Source: Nymphaea colorata (Eukaryota; Streptophyta; Magnoliopsida; Nymphaeales; Nymphaeaceae). From it: a DNA stretch of 64,000 bases. The stretch lies in assembly GCF_008831285.2 (NCBI RefSeq), contig NC_045143.1, positions 26,125,662-26,189,661 of the forward strand. The letters are read 5' to 3'. Positions 1-12,429 of the stretch are shown here, piece by piece (within the stretch, counting starts at the first letter, position 1; each line of letters begins with the position of its first letter). A model generated the notes under the pieces. That model did not search any database. It was not told where the DNA came from and saw nothing but the letters and a program-made list of their open reading frames with translations. A program made the translations under genes and the position numbers.

Positions 1-747
1 AGACTTTAGGCAACACAATCCCAATTGTTAAATAAATTTTTCGTTGACCTATTATAGCACCTGTTTGGATGGAGAGAAAGTAGGATAAAAGGAAAAGAAT
101 GGAAAGGGAAAGAAAGGATTTGGGAAGAAAAGGAGAAGAAAGAAAATAGAATGAAACAAATTGTTATAAAGCTTGTTTGAATGGAAAGAAAAAGAATTGT
201 TCAAACTATGTTTGTTTGGACTACATAAAGGAAAGAAAGAAATAATTTAAGTTGGTTTACAAAAATACCCCAAAGACTCTAGAACTTATAATGCAAGTGA
301 AATATTTTTGATTCAGTTATACGGCTGGATTCGAAGGGGGACATGTCAATCTTTAAAAACCTATTTTATATGTAGCATAATGTTTATATATATTTTAAGT
401 AATTTATCACCTTAAAATCATCAATGAAAGATAACTTTAGCAATAGAGGACTTACGAATGCAAAAGGCCAAGCAAACCAAATATGTTTATGACCTCAGGG
501 TTTATCTATGCAACCATTAACATGTGTGAAGGCCTTCATTCAAGAAATCCATTTATTTCTTGCTTCATATTAATAGGGATCCTTAGATAACTTGATAAGA
601 TATAATAATGGTTTCCATAAATTATTTCTTGCCATTCATACTTGCATCTCATCAATCATTTCCAATTTTGATCGCAAATTGAAAATGTCATGCTATCGTT
701 TAACAAGTGATGTCCAGTTCTTCATGCGAGTGGAACTAATATATAGT
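1..747. other. Non-coding AT-rich stretch
   Basis: No convincing gene. Bases 60-240 are purine-rich (runs of ggaaag/gaaag) with the phrase 'tgtttggatgg', which is common at the edges of plant foldback elements, but I could not find a matching opposite end. A 62-codon open frame at 592-780 has no recognisable features and runs into the adjacent MITE, so it is not called. Confidence 0.5.
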
Positions 748-951
748 GAGACCACCAGTGGCAGAGCTAGAAATTTCTGATTGAGGGCACTCTGTTTAGT
801 TTTAAACTTGAAGGGTCACTCATATGTAAAAGAAAAAAAAAAGAAACAATAAAAGTCAATTATGTTACATATGTAAATACGGCAAAATTTGTAGGCTGGT
901 GAGGGTAATTGCCCACACCAGCTACAATGTAACTCTGCCACTGGAGACCAC
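748..951. mobile_element. hAT-like MITE (188 bp) with 8-bp target duplication
   Basis: The element covers 756-943. Its ends are perfect 11-bp inverted repeats (CAGTGGCAGAG at 756-766 and CTCTGCCACTG at 933-943). It is flanked by an exact 8-bp direct repeat GAGACCAC (748-755 and 944-951). CA-starting short inverted repeats with an 8-bp target duplication are typical of hAT-superfamily non-autonomous elements. The interior is AT-rich and non-coding and contains a palindromic phrase near 903-922 (gtaattgcccacaccagc) that recurs at 5,847 and 39,684. It encodes no transposase, so it would have been mobilised in trans. Confidence 0.85.
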
Positions 952-1680
952 CTTGAGTTACAGATTACCTCTTCATGTTTCACCACATGGCACTTGTATT
1001 TGTCACTCATCATGCGATAAAAATATTTTGGAGATGAATATTTCAATTTGTTTGACTATCTTGGAAGCCTTGAAGTGAATTGTGGCTGCTGGAAGAAAGG
1101 AACATGCTTTTTGAGAGTGACTCTAGCACCATTTGTAGCCATTCTTTGGAATTTGAATTTCTTTTGAATTTTGACAATGATTCTCTGAGCAGCAGTGATC
1201 ATCTGAGGAATTTGGACTCTACTCCTTTTGAACATTGAATAAGGTGAGCCTGCATATGCTGGTGAGGACATTCCACTTGAAGGGGATGATGACAATGAAG
1301 CAAAATGAGTTTGAATATTATAATGAAGATGAAGAAGATTAAAAGATAGGTTGCATATTATAAATGTTTGATAATATGATGTAAAAACAGTAAAAAGTTT
1401 ATTGTAAAAGTCTTTAAGACCTCAAATTTTATCATGTTTATCATATCTTATCATTATTATGTCTGTAGATGAAGATTTGTGAATTTTTATTATATGTGTA
1501 ATATTGTGATGATTTTTTTATATAGGAAACATTTTTCTTGGTTTTATCAGAATTTATAGCTATTTTTTATTTTTTAATTGTGAATGCATTACAAAAATAA
1601 ATTTACAATATGTTTACAATATTACCATACATGTATAGGTTAGCCCGATCGATAAGTGATACAATACTGCTTTTACAATA
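952..1680. other. Unassigned stretch with one 79-codon open frame
   Basis: A minus-strand open frame at 1056-1295 encodes 79 residues, Ser/Pro-rich at the start (SSSPSSGMSSPAYAGSPYS) and then basic (IVKIQKKFKF). The composition is less random than most open frames here and it could be an old exon piece. I do not recognise it and see no splice sites that extend it. The rest (1300-1680) is AT-rich and featureless. Confidence 0.3.
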
Positions 1681-1689
1681 TTTTTTCTT

Positions 1690-1980
1690 TCTTCAAATTA
1701 AGTTTCCTACAGTTTCAAGTATTGTCTTATGAGATTGAACAATGACCAGGTGGCCAAATTTGTTCAACAGAATTAAGAGCCTCAAGAGCAGTTGTCTAGG
1801 GTGCTGGCAAAAATTGAGCAGGGAAATAAAGCTTCTACTATCTGGGAGGTTGTTCCATGTGAAGAATTGACTGAGTCTCATGGGGTGAAGGAGGAAATTT
1901 GGTGCAGAAGCAAGAAATTGTAGATGCAAGGGGTGAAAGAAATCCAAGTTGTTTTCAAGTTGTAGTTCAAATAGAAATTA
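1690..1980 (+). pseudogene. Short decayed coding-like fragment, partner of 63,702-63,893
   Basis: In one plus-strand frame (about 1,780-1,923) the reading gives EQLSRVLAKIEQGNKAST followed by EVVPCEEL and then a stop. The reverse strand at 63,702-63,893 has an open 63-codon frame with the same signature (EQLSRGLAKIEQENKATT, REVVPYEEL). Two copies that agree in protein frame suggest a once-coding segment, or part of the body of repeat R. I do not recognise the family. Confidence 0.4.
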
Positions 1981-2497
1981 TTTTTAACGATGATTAATTC
2001 TAACATTTAATTAAGAACTTTATTTTGATTTGCATGATGGGAAGGCACAAAATGACAAGAAAATGTGGATGAAGCTGGACTAGGGCTAGCTAGATGATAA
2101 AATCTTAAAGGGTCTGGTAATTAAAAGCCATCATTTTCTTTCTTAATAAGACCAGAAAAAATATTTATCAATTAAACATTTTCATGATTTGGGTAAAATG
2201 ACTCATAAATCCGGTGTCTCTTTGGTCAATGTTTGCCATGAGCCAGACCCAACTAGAATTCAGGTGTCCCACAGTTGCAGGTTCATTGAAATTCAACAGA
2301 ATCAGCCTCTGTGATGGTAAATCCTAAATAAAATGTACTTATTTCATTGTCAGAAAATAAATAATGAATCATGACTAGTTTACACATATAATTGAGCAAG
2401 GTCATCTGTAGACTTAGATAATGTTTGTTATTTGTTGGATTAGGTATCTTCCCATATAGAAAACTACTAGAAGCATCAAACAAAGCAATGTTAGTGG

Positions 2498-2499
<2 letters not shown>

Positions 2500-2538
<39 letters not shown>

Positions 2539-2553
2539 TGTGTGTGTGTGTGT
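2500..2553. repeat. (TA)n(TG)n microsatellite
   Basis: A TA run (about 2500-2535) passes directly into a TG run (about 2537-2553). The same compound microsatellite sits at the equivalent point of R copy C (21,774-21,820) and, reversed, of copy F (about 63,007-63,052), so it predates the duplication. Confidence 0.9.
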
Positions 2554-2916
2554 TGAAATTACGCAGCTATTTCTATGCTCGGATGGTTATTTTGTATTGG
2601 TAAAAACTGCCATAAAAGTTGGATTCCATAATTGAAAACCATGGTCAAGCAATTGATCGTTGCAAATGCATCTTTTGCGATGTTTTTTATCGACACCAAT
2701 CCATTGTTAATCACCATTTTAATTACCTTAAACATGTTTAAAATATGTGACATTCGTTTATTTTCCAGTCAACCTTGTACAATAGATAGATCATATGAAT
2801 ATCCCATCAAAGGATGTAGGAAGGCCCAGCAAAGCAAAATTACTATGATCTTTCAAAAAATTGATTCCTCATGACATGAATAATTTCATGCTAGCCCGCC
2901 AACTTGTGATCTCAAC

Positions 2917-3090
2917 CCCTTCTTTAGTGGTGGAGCCAAGACTTTTTGGCTGAAGGGCACGTGAGTCACCGACCTGGGTCTGATGTGGGGACTATGATGT
3001 GACAGCAACTAGGTCCAGCATCGTCGCAACAATCTGATGTGGGGCAATGGTGCACAGCAACCCACACTTCGCTTCAATACTTCCCTTCTT
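2917..3090. mobile_element. hAT-like MITE inside R copy A
   Basis: The element covers 2925-3082, flanked by an exact 8-bp repeat CCCTTCTT (2917-2924 and 3083-3090). The left end reads TAGTGGTGGAGCC. The right end here is mutated, but copy B (17,803-17,978) keeps GCTCCGCTACTG, the inverted complement. Copies in R-A, R-B and R-C sit at the same site, so insertion came before R was duplicated. Confidence 0.75.
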
Positions 3091-3773
3091 ACAACATGTT
3101 CAATGCTTATTGTGGTTACCTAAGGAATACGTTAAGATGTCTCTCTTATTGATCAAATGGTGATTGGAATTCTTCAACACAAGAATATTCAAACGCTATT
3201 ACTTAAAATTGCTTGGATTGTGGAGAAGGGTGCAGAAAGCACAAAAAGTTGCATGCAATCCCCAGTAAATGACGCAAGAACTTGTTACATCACTAGCTAA
3301 TGTCACCAGCCACCGTAAGTCCCTGGCAAAATGTTCCGATCTTGGTGTCTATAAATTATGACATGGAAAGTGGATTAATTATTGTCATTTGTATGTTTAA
3401 TTACCTATTTGATATCTCATGAATAGAACAAGGGGCTCCCTCGACAGTTTCCGAACGCAAAAACCTATTTGATTTCACAAGCAGTGGCTGCCGGAAGTTC
3501 ATGCAGCGCAATTACATTATTATACAAGAATTTTTGTTAGGTACTGGAAAACTATATATTTTAAACTTAGAACATGGTAACTCCTCAACTTGATTGCAAG
3601 ATAAGCTAAGCAAGGTTATAATCAATCACCAAAATATGGAGTACATCACTAACTTGTGGAGTTTGGTGCATGTTGGATGGAGAGTCTATGCTTCACGCCT
3701 TCAAACTAAGCAGAGTCCAAAAATCACCAAAATGGTTTTAAGCTAGAGATCAAGCTGAAGAAAAATAGAACCC

Positions 3774-3938
3774 TAAAGGGGTAGTGGCAAAGCCAAATTT
3801 CTGACTGGGGGTAGGTAGTATTAGTTTCACTTTCAACTTTAAGGTATATAAAAAAAATTAAAAAAGAAAGAAGTATCAATGACTGGTACGAGAAATTGCT
3901 TACAAAATCCGCAATGCAGCTCCACTACTGTTAAGGAG
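3774..3938. mobile_element. Second hAT-like MITE inside R copy A
   Basis: The element covers 3782-3930 with ends TAGTGGCAAAGCC and GCAGCTCCACTACTG, which are imperfect inverted repeats. The flanks TAAAGGGG and TTAAGGAG match at 6 of 8 positions, as expected for an old 8-bp target duplication. The same insertion is in R copy C at about 23,099-23,231. No coding capacity. Confidence 0.6.
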
Positions 3939-4239
3939 TCTTTGGCAGCAGGGACACTCATACAGTTTTCATAATAAGAACAACCCCTAAATAGGTAGAC
4001 AAAATGGGGGATGCTTAGCAGAAGTCTAACCGAGCGTGAGTGACTATACACAATTTCCCTAGATCTCTTTCCTCCAATGAAAAAGATTGAAAACCAGAAA
4101 GTGACAAAACAGAACACATAACAACTACGAACCATGAAGAAGAGAAAACAGATCTATTTAGATGGGTGCTTTATGTTACTTCATGCCTAAGAAGGTGCGG
4201 TCCTTCCAGTTTTCACCTTTAACCTCTACAAATCAGACC

Positions 4240-4520
4240 TTAGGCATGCAATATATTGGATCATATAGATATGTAGCCCTCCACATACATCATCAAAGTA
4301 TATCAGATGCCCACCTAAGCAAGAAATTAAGTCTAAGATGTCTGAGAAAACTTTTTCCTATAGATGGATAAGCAAATGCTAGTCCATCAATTCGAGATCC
4401 AATTCCAGATTTTTTAAAGTGATATCTCATCCACAGCATCGCATCGATTGAGGAATCAACAAGCGATATCCCATGACAATGATGGTGGCCAAAGTGCAGT
4501 TTCTTCTCTCCACCGCCTGT
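4240..4520 (+). repeat. Rearranged fragment of repeat R
   Basis: The blocks at 4255-4395 (ggatcatat..gcccacctaagcaag..ggataagc) and 4443-4512 (tcgattgaggaatcaacaag) match 17,665-17,765 and 17,505-17,580 respectively, but in swapped order. This implies a local rearrangement. The 121-codon reverse open frame over this region is therefore not treated as a gene. Confidence 0.5.
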
Positions 4521-5460
4521 GGACCCGAAGCCCCGATATGAGATTGAGTTGCGTGCACATCCGAACACACAAGTATGCTGTGGAAAAAGATGGGGTTTTG
4601 ATATGTTCAATTTTTTTAATAAAGAAATGTTTATTTTAGACTTTTTTGACCTTTTCATAACCTTTTTTCTACTCTTTTAAAATGTTTCTATAGAGAAAAA
4701 AGATGGGGTTGGGGTACTTTTGAATTTTTAATAAAATGATGTTTATTTTAGACTTTTTAACTCTTTCATAATATTCATAATATCTTTCATATATATATAT
4801 ATATATATATGTATATATTGAAGATATGTCTTTCTATAATACCTTTTCTTGGACCGGACACTCTCCTTTCATTATGGCTGTTACATTAATACAAATATGT
4901 TCGTGTTGTCCCATGTGCACCTGAACTCTAAACCTGGTTATATATGTGTCATACTAATGCAAAAAATTTTGTGCACTGGTTATGATGAAAATAGTCCCAA
5001 TTCACACCGAAAAAAAAATTGGGAAGACAAAAGTGGAAGTCAAAAAAAAAAACTATAAAGGACATACCTTTTGAAAATTACTAAAATGTCCCTTACTATT
5101 GGGTATGTACGTTGGGTACCCTTAACCGGCACTCACTCAATCTACCCAACTCAGCTGAATGCTCTCCACTCACTGGCTCTTCATGAGCAACTATCACCAC
5201 CATTTCTCTCTCTCTCTCTTTCTGATTTAGCCTGATTTGTTCTTTATTCTAAAACAGCTCTTAAGGACGGTGGAAAGATTAACGGATGATGTGGGCTATT
5301 AGAGAGAGAGACATGCATGGAATATTCTTGTGTCAGATTTCCATTGCAACCATGGGTCACATTTTTCTTTCTTTGACAAGTAGCCTAAACCATTGCATCC
5401 GGCGTTGTTACCCAACCTGAGGTCTGTGTGCATGACCTAGAAGAACGCCTCAGTAGGAAC
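4521..5460. other. Non-coding stretch with TA microsatellite
   Basis: AT-rich. A TA microsatellite lies at about 4,786-4,820, a short CT run (ctctctctctctt) near 5,207-5,221, and two near-repeated phrases (gacttttttgacc..tttcataa, about 4,640 and 4,753) suggest a small local duplication. No gene seen. Confidence 0.5.
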
Positions 5461-5469
5461 CATATAAAT

Positions 5470-5705
5470 ATTAAACATCAATCAAGAAGAAGTTGCATGG
5501 TGGGTCCGGCCATCTGAAGAGCACGGCTGGACCGTCGATGGATCGAGCCCAGTTTCTTGGACTGGCCTGCCCTGATTGCATTTTGAGAAATCCAGGACTT
5601 GTCAAACACGATGAGCAGCCATTGACTCCACAGTTTTTCCAAAGGAAAAGGACCGACCTCATCGGTTCGCAGTTTGAATGGGTCACCGCAAAACACAGTT
5701 ACTCG
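5470..5705 (-). repeat. Dispersed repeat T, reversed copy
   Basis: The reverse complement matches 36,740-36,930 (+), including the shared phrase ccaagaaactgggct and a following ccatcra-tggtccagcc block, and more weakly 34,285-34,450 (+). This makes three copies of a short (about 200 bp) repeat. Open frames on both strands here are short and unrecognised. Confidence 0.55.
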
Positions 5706-8250
5706 TCGGTGGCGAAGCTAGATATTCAGTGCTGACAGGCAGGCCCTTCAGAAAATCAGTGGCCGAGAGATGCCATATGCTAATCAGCAAAATAGCTACG
5801 GAGCTTTAGCAAGTAAACTCGTAATTTTTGTGTGCCTGTGTGGGCAATTGCCCAGACAAGCCCACATGTTCCTGCATCATTCTTGATAAATAGGAGTTGC
5901 CTATTGTGATACCTATCAATCCAACTTAATGGTACTTTAATTCTTCATACTCTCACATTCTGTTTTTCTCTTGTAAAAGTTGGTTGGAATCAGCCGATTT
6001 GAATTGTAGGGGCTTGGCTTGGGATGATCCAAAGTGTTATACAAATCGGCTAATATTTATTTATTTATTTATGTTTACTTAGAAGAAACTATCTTCTTCA
6101 TAAAACCACCAAGGTGGACGTACTGTACATCGTTCAACTCGAATGTTGTTCTTGCCATGGTTTGCAGACAAGAGAAATAACACATTAGAATGTGACAGCG
6201 GCCACAAGATTCAAACCTTGAATTCCTTGGATATGAACTGCCTTGCAGCCCAGTTGCCCTATGTGCCTTGAGGCAATCAGCCAGTCTTTATTCAAGTGAT
6301 TCGCAATGAAGCATGATTTAGCCAATTCATCGCCAATCGCCCATTTTAAAAGACGCAGATGTGCTTACGGGTTCCTTTAAGTTTGCACTTGATTTTACAT
6401 TTCATTGAGAGAAATTTCCACAATATTGACAAAGTAGCTCCCATCTTGATCTCACTCTCAAACTGTGGGCCCACACGGACCATCTACAGTCCAGCATCAG
6501 CAGTTTGGCATTGTTGAGGAATCGATCAATGACATCATTGGAGTTGGTCAAAGAGGGCATCTGCAGTTTAACCCAACCTGGGGACGTCAAAGGGTTGGGT
6601 TAGGTCCAAGGCTTGACAATGCCGTGCTTAGGCTGACCCAAAGCCTTTATTGGCAGTCCAAGCCTGTTCTGTTTAGTTATTGGGCCAGGGCCTGGCCATC
6701 AACTTCATGTTTATCTTGTACTCAACCTGATATCTATCCTTATTTGAAACTCTTCACTTTTCATTTTTTAATTTTTGGAAACCATTGGGAATATGTCAAG
6801 AGTTTGTATGGGAGTCGAATGCTGGCATCATGCCAAAGAATGTGGGAAAAAGAAGTATAAAGGTATGTATTTGGGCCAAGTCGAGCCCCCAATACCCGAC
6901 CCAGGCAAGCTATCCCAGCGTGTTTTTTTATCTGGCAAGTAGGTCAAATGGTCCCATTTGTCCATCTGGTGCCTGGCCCAGTGCCTACCCTTAGAGTCAG
7001 TCATAGTGTTTTGGCAGCATATATACAGGACGTTTGCTACGAAGTTCCCACTGATCTTGTGTGTGTGAGAGGTTTCCCATCATTGAGAACTTTCTTGTCA
7101 GCTAATTAATATTTTTGGGTGATGCATTTGAAAGAGGCCTAGCTTAAAACCGAACATGGAATCTTTTGCACCCTTTAGATATGATAAAAGTCATTTTGTG
7201 CATGAGTTTATAGTAATCTAATTAAAATATCATTAGATGCCATACAGTGGTGCTACTTAGTCTTCACCTATAAAAATTAAAACTACTTAAGATATTACTA
7301 GTACTTTTATATGGGAGAATTATAGCATGTTGAATGCCCAGTGTTGTTAGGTAATTAAAAAGTTAAAAGTCTATGGTTGAAACACCACAAACTGTTGTTG
7401 AAATCATGATAAACTATTATAAAAACACACTACCACAAACCATAAACCGTTGCTAATACCCCTGCAGTGTCTATATTTTAGCAAATAATGTTTTATTTTG
7501 AGCTATACGACAATATCTAGCATCCATCAAATTTGAATCCACACACACACACATATTCAAATTTGTCATTTCCTAGATCTTGTCTTATTACTAAAATAAA
7601 GAACGGTCGCTAAAGCATGCAGCTGTATTAGCAACAGTGTATCAAATAGTGCCTATTTAAGGCACTTTTTTTAATGGTTTATGGGTTTATCAGTGACATA
7701 TTTTAAATCTATTAGTCGTCCAACATCCAGAAGATTAAAATGATTATATATATATATGTTTATTTAATATATATTTATCTGTATTTATAATTATATTTAT
7801 CACTAGGAACCTTATTTTCCTAAGGAGTATGTTAACTTGTCAACCTTCTTCCTTCAACTATCCATTGAGGCTCTTCGTTCTTGAAAACGGTAATATTCAA
7901 AAAAATATTGTTCTTACCACTTTTGTCTGTATTGCTAAAATAACGTAGACCACAAAAATGCATGGGGGCCCCAACCCTATGATGTATACCTTCTCCCTTC
8001 AATGGGGCCCGAAATGCTACACTTTCCTTGACGAGGAACCGTTCTGATGCAATCGGGCTGGGTTTCTCCTTCCATTAATGATGAAAAATAATATAAAGAA
8101 AAAAAAATCAACAGAAAAAACACAATTAAGAACTGGCCTCTAACTTAGCCTCAACACTCTCTTGCTCACTCAGCAAACTTTCCATGGTCAGGGTCAGCAC
8201 TTTTCAAGATTTGTCTGACATGAATCAGTGACCTTCAGTATCATTAATGT
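5706..8250. other. Gene-poor stretch with MITE-like remnants
   Basis: At 5,707-5,880 there is a probable hAT-MITE remnant (start cggtggcgaagctag, palindromic gtgggcaattgccca). From about 6,580 to 6,992 the sequence is GC-richer, with repeated gggcc/ggccca phrases ending in gcctggcccagtgcctaccc, reminiscent of the hAT MITE at 39,928, but without a clear target duplication. The rest is AT-rich, with short TA runs near 7,745 and 7,545 (CA run). No gene seen. Confidence 0.45.
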
Positions 8251-8689
8251 TGGCTTTTCTTTTGTTTTTTGTTTTTTTGATTTTGTCAACGACAAAGGAG
8301 TTTCCAAAGGAGATAGCCTCCAAAGAGAAGTGATCTTTAACCACGGAATACCTTCTCACTATTGAGACTACCAAAGAACCAGAGTCACTCTCTTAGTTCC
8401 TTGACACGAGAACTAAGAGCATGACAGTTTGTGATTAGAGTAACATGACAGTCTTTAGGAATCCTCTCTACAAGAACAGAGTCCATAATTCTGATCATGT
8501 TTGAGAAGAGAAACCTTTGTACCACCAACCTGGTTTTCCTGATTGGGGAGGCATTAAACCATAGTAAACCAGCCACTTTATAAACATTTGCAACACAATG
8601 TGGCCACTTCCAGCCCCCACTCATCTTTACTCTGACAATGCCAAAAATGGCTGAAAATTAAGGTTTGCAGCTAGATATTTATCGCCTGT

Positions 8690-9720
8690 TTTACATATTG
8701 TCCTCATTCTTGTTTATAGAATACCTCACAACATGAGTGTCAGACTTCCCTCTTAGCAATCTCAGCTAGCTTAACCACCTCTTTATGCACCACCTGATTT
8801 TTGAAACACCATAGCTTCCAGATTGTGATATTGAAGCAGGCAAGCCAACACCATCCGAATTCTTTACATGAGAACCTCTTCCTCCACCACCAGTTCCAGA
8901 CAGAGAAAAAGTCTGAGGTATGGAATTTATCAACTCCAAACCATGAATAGATGCATTGCTAAATGTTCATAGCATTAGTATATGAGAAAAGAAAGTGAGA
9001 TAGATCTTCACAAGCCCTCCACACAACTTAAAGACAGAAACAATGGAAGACCCTACATGTTGAAGTTTGGCATCAGCAGGTAGACGTTAATAACTACAAA
9101 CAAACACAAACCAGTTAGCTCTAGGTAACGCTTTTGCGTTCCACACTGTGCCATGTAACTACCATTCCTTTAATTTTACATGGTTCCAAACTTGGCTCCT
9201 GAGCTTTGCAGGTTTACGATTTTCTTTAGAACAAAGAAAATCTGCACTTTGCATGAGCCTAAGTTGAAGGCAATCTCCAATGCATTGCACATGTCGCCAT
9301 AGATTTAGCTCAATGTGGTGCTGTATTAGCATTTACTTAACCGACCTTCGAAGGAAAGGTTCTACTTCCCAAGCAGATCCAATGGAATCTGCTTGAGTAA
9401 AACATCCTCCATAGAACTTAGCAAGCTCCCCATTCATCACATTTCAAGTAACAGATTTAGATCCCGCCCAAGAGAAGAAATATTTGGAACCATTTCCACA
9501 TACCAAGTACTTTTCCTACTCAAATATTTTTTCATGCATAATGAGTCCCATATGCCCTGGTGAAAAATTAATGTACATCCTAGAAACAACCGATTAGCTT
9601 CATTGACCTCTTTAAGTTTTCTAATGCCGAGCCCACCTTCCTATTTAGGAAAAGCCAAGACATTCCAGGCAAGTAAATGAGGCTTACCCCTGCATCTGAC
9701 TCTTCCTATAAAAAACTGCA
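8690..9720 (-). pseudogene. LINE ORF2 C-terminal region (post-RT and zf-RVT)
   Basis: Reverse-strand readings show typical plant LINE ORF2 tail motifs: a GGLGIRKLKEVNEANRLFL block (about 9,590-9,660), IWDSLCMKKYL just downstream, a CEDLSHFLFSYTNAMNIW block (zinc-binding neighbourhood, about 8,955-9,020) and IWKLWCFKNQVVHKE (about 8,770-8,820). In intact elements this region follows the polymerase and contains a Cys/His motif. Here it is spread over several frames with stops. Confidence 0.7.
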
Positions 9721-11390
9721 CATAATCTGTTCCATTTTCTTAATGACACCAAGAGGGCACTTGAGCACCAACATCCAGTAAATACGAAGTGCTTCTAATA
9801 CTGATTTGATCAAGTAGATCCTACTGCATAGGAAAGTAGCATGCTTTTTCATAAACTAAGTTTACTCTGTATTTTTAAAAGAATAAGAACCGTACCAACA
9901 TTCTCAAATTCATTGGCTTGGGTGGGAGACCCAAATATCGAGTGGGAAACTGTCCTAGGCTCTCACCGAACTGATTACAAATACTTGCAATCTTGCTTTG
10001 GCCCATATTGAAAAAGAAGAATGCTGATTTTTGAAGGTTAATCATCATTCCAGCATGGAGTTCAAACAGAAAAAAAAATTGTAGATAAAGAAAGCCATTC
10101 TTGAAGGCTTTTAAGAAAATCAAGATGGCATCAGCATACATTGTAGAAAAAACCCCTGCTATGCCTCTTCCAATATGCAGTACTTCAATCATTCTTCTTT
10201 GAATTGTAGCTTGCAATGTATGTGAAAAGATTTTCATGACAATGAGGAATAAAAATGAAGATAAAGGTAACCTTATTGCAGACCATGAGAAGATCCAAAG
10301 TATTCACCTTGATGGTCATTAATCACAAGAGCACAGAAATCATTTTTCACTACTTTTATTACTTTTTAAGTCCAAATAGGATGAAATCCTAAATGCAAGA
10401 TGGCAGCCTGTAAGAAAGTCCAATTGACCCTGTCATATGCTTTTGATAGGTCTATCTTCAACATAAGCTAGTTGATCTAGCTTTAGACATTGTGTATACC
10501 ATCTCAAGCACAAGAACAAGACATTGGTGGATGTTTCTATCTTTCAAAAAACCACCTTGCATGTTGGAAATGACCCACTTTAGTGCCTTCTTCATTCTTG
10601 AAACCATGATTCTGAAAATAAATTTCAGTACACTATTCTCAAGAAAAATATGTCTGAAATTGGAAATGTGCACAGCTGAATCAAATTTAAGAATTATGAT
10701 TATATGACTTCTGTCTAGTTTCTTAACAAGCTTTCCTTTCTAAAAAAAAGAAATCTCTAGGGCAACTGTGATATTAGTCCTTAACGTGCCCCGACTTTTT
10801 TGAAGGAACGATTTCAGAAACCCATTCAGACCTGGTGCGCTATTGGAGTTGGCACCCATAACAGCTATTGCACTTCCTCATCTGAAATGGGACTTAACAA
10901 CGTTAAGTTTTCTTTTATAAATAGGCAGTGACCAACAGCAAGCTGATCCATAATAATTCTTGTTGAGTTGTCACGGGTAAAAACTCTTTAAAAATGAGAA
11001 GTACATGCTGAAAGAATTGGATCCTCCTCATAAAACTCCCCATCATCTGTCTTCATGTGCAAGAGTCTACTTTTTTTTACCTTTCTTGAACATAGCATGA
11101 AAACATTTGCTGTTATTAGCCCCTTTTTTTAGCCATGATACCCTTACTTTCTTTTTCTTCATCTCAAAGAGCATCCGCAAGAAAACATCTAATATGATTT
11201 TCGGAAGTGGACCAGTTATGAGAGTCAATATCTTGCCTCTTATAAATTTCAATAAGAACCTTTTGAAGTACGTTAATTCTGGTATCAACTTTCTTGGTTC
11301 TATACTTACTCCAATTACTTAGGCATGGTCGTACTCTATTCTGTTTTGCGAGAAGTTTAAGCACTGCACATCCTCTACACTCCACTCTCC
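9720..11390 (-). pseudogene. LINE reverse transcriptase remnant
   Basis: Reverse-transcribes LINE RNA at the target site in intact elements. Recognisable pieces in order on the minus strand: SNMQGGFLKDRNIHQC (about 10,530-10,570; fingers region), the polymerase box YADAILIF (about 10,110-10,135; the second catalytic Asp of YADD is replaced by Ala) and FPTRYLGLPP (about 9,925-9,955). Upstream pieces at 11,067-11,385 include the linker between endonuclease and RT (GANNSKCFHAMFKKGK). The open frames are 71-120 codons, separated by stops and frameshifts. The catalytic change plus the stops make it non-functional. Confidence 0.8.
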
Positions 11391-12190
11391 ATGCTCTTGT
11401 AATAATGACCTTACAACTAGGTTGACACTCTCAATAAAGGAACTATTTAAATCTTCATCTTCTCTTGCATGCGGTTTCAAAGATATTTAATTTACATGTA
11501 AAAGAGAAGTGCTGAGTGGTCTAAAGAACTTCTTGGTTCTACCAAAAGCTGCCCACAATTTTCAACTTGCTCAAAAATCTATCTAAGTTGCTTTGAACCA
11601 GTGCTGTCGGGGAGCAGAGATTGGTTCAAGTGAAAGCTCTGTTTCTGTCCACAATCTCTCTTAGTCCAACATCTTGAATGAATCCATTGAATGCTAAGCA
11701 AGCTTGTCTAGCAGGGGCAGGCCCATTTTTCAGACTCCTTATAAGTTGAATTAAAATCTTTCATTATAATACTAACATTTGTTTATTGGCAATAATGGTA
11801 TTTAACATAACCAATTGGTCTTTGCGAATTCTAAAGTGAGGGTGTAGATACACCCCTATTGTATCAAAGTTGAGATTCAAAGCTTTATGAATAAACAAAC
11901 AATCCATCCAAAATTTATTAAATTTGCAACTAGTCCATCTAAAATCAGCCTGTCTCTAACTCTACACAATTATGGCGCCATTAAGATTCATATCAATATT
12001 AGATTAAAAAAAAAACTCCTCGTAGTGATTGCAAAAGGATTTGAAGTTGTCTGCATTCAACATGATATCGAAACATGAAAATGATCCCAAGTTGATGAGA
12101 TATCACCCAATTGCCAAAATCTTTCTACATTGTTAGAGTAGCAAGGCCTCTAACATTCCAACTATAAACTTCATTTGATGGCAATTGGCA
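11390..12190 (-). pseudogene. LINE apurinic-type endonuclease remnant
   Basis: Minus-strand translation starts near 12,185 with a broken version of the typical 'SWNVRGL' start of LINE endonucleases and continues to REIVDRNRAFTWTN and NLDRFL (about 11,550-11,670), the conserved C-part of EEP-type nucleases in plant L1 elements. The reading is interrupted repeatedly. In intact elements it nicks target DNA to prime reverse transcription. Confidence 0.65.
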
Positions 12191-12429
12191 ACTCCTCTTA
12201 GGCTTCTTTTCCTACAGGAGAACATTCTCTTTGTTATGGAAATCCTCTGCTCCTTGGATATCCATGTCAGGATCATGTTGCGCCAACTTCCCTTCTTTCG
12301 GGCCAGAACTTTATAGCCCTAAAAAATGTTGTCCCACAACCCTTCTTCTTAAAATTGTTAACTTCTTTGGAATGGAGAGATCTTTTTTGTTCAAACTAAT
12401 ATTCATAGGAGAGGAAGACCTTTTATCTT

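Larger units (their letters stand above)
1960..4035 (+). repeat. Dispersed repeat R, copy A
   Basis: About 2 kb that is collinear, at high identity by eye, with 21,355-23,345 (copy C). Shared landmarks in order are the ccagaccc..actag block (2243/21379), a TA/TG microsatellite (2500/21775), the kaccatggtcaagcaattgat block (2636/21903), a hAT-like MITE (2925/22233), the catgaatag..aggggctccc block (3418/22720) and a second MITE (3782/23099). Parts are also present in copies B (17.5 kb), D (29.5 kb), E (38.5 kb, reversed) and F (63 kb, reversed). No long open frame or transposase was seen. It may be a segmental duplication unit or a non-autonomous element; I could not identify its termini. Confidence 0.75.

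Noticed and set aside
4293-4658. 121-codon reverse open frame
   Set aside because: Overlaps a rearranged fragment of repeat R; no motif, and the frame is not kept in other R copies.
10492-10707. Plus-strand frame inside the LINE
   Set aside because: Antisense shadow of the reverse transcriptase remnant.
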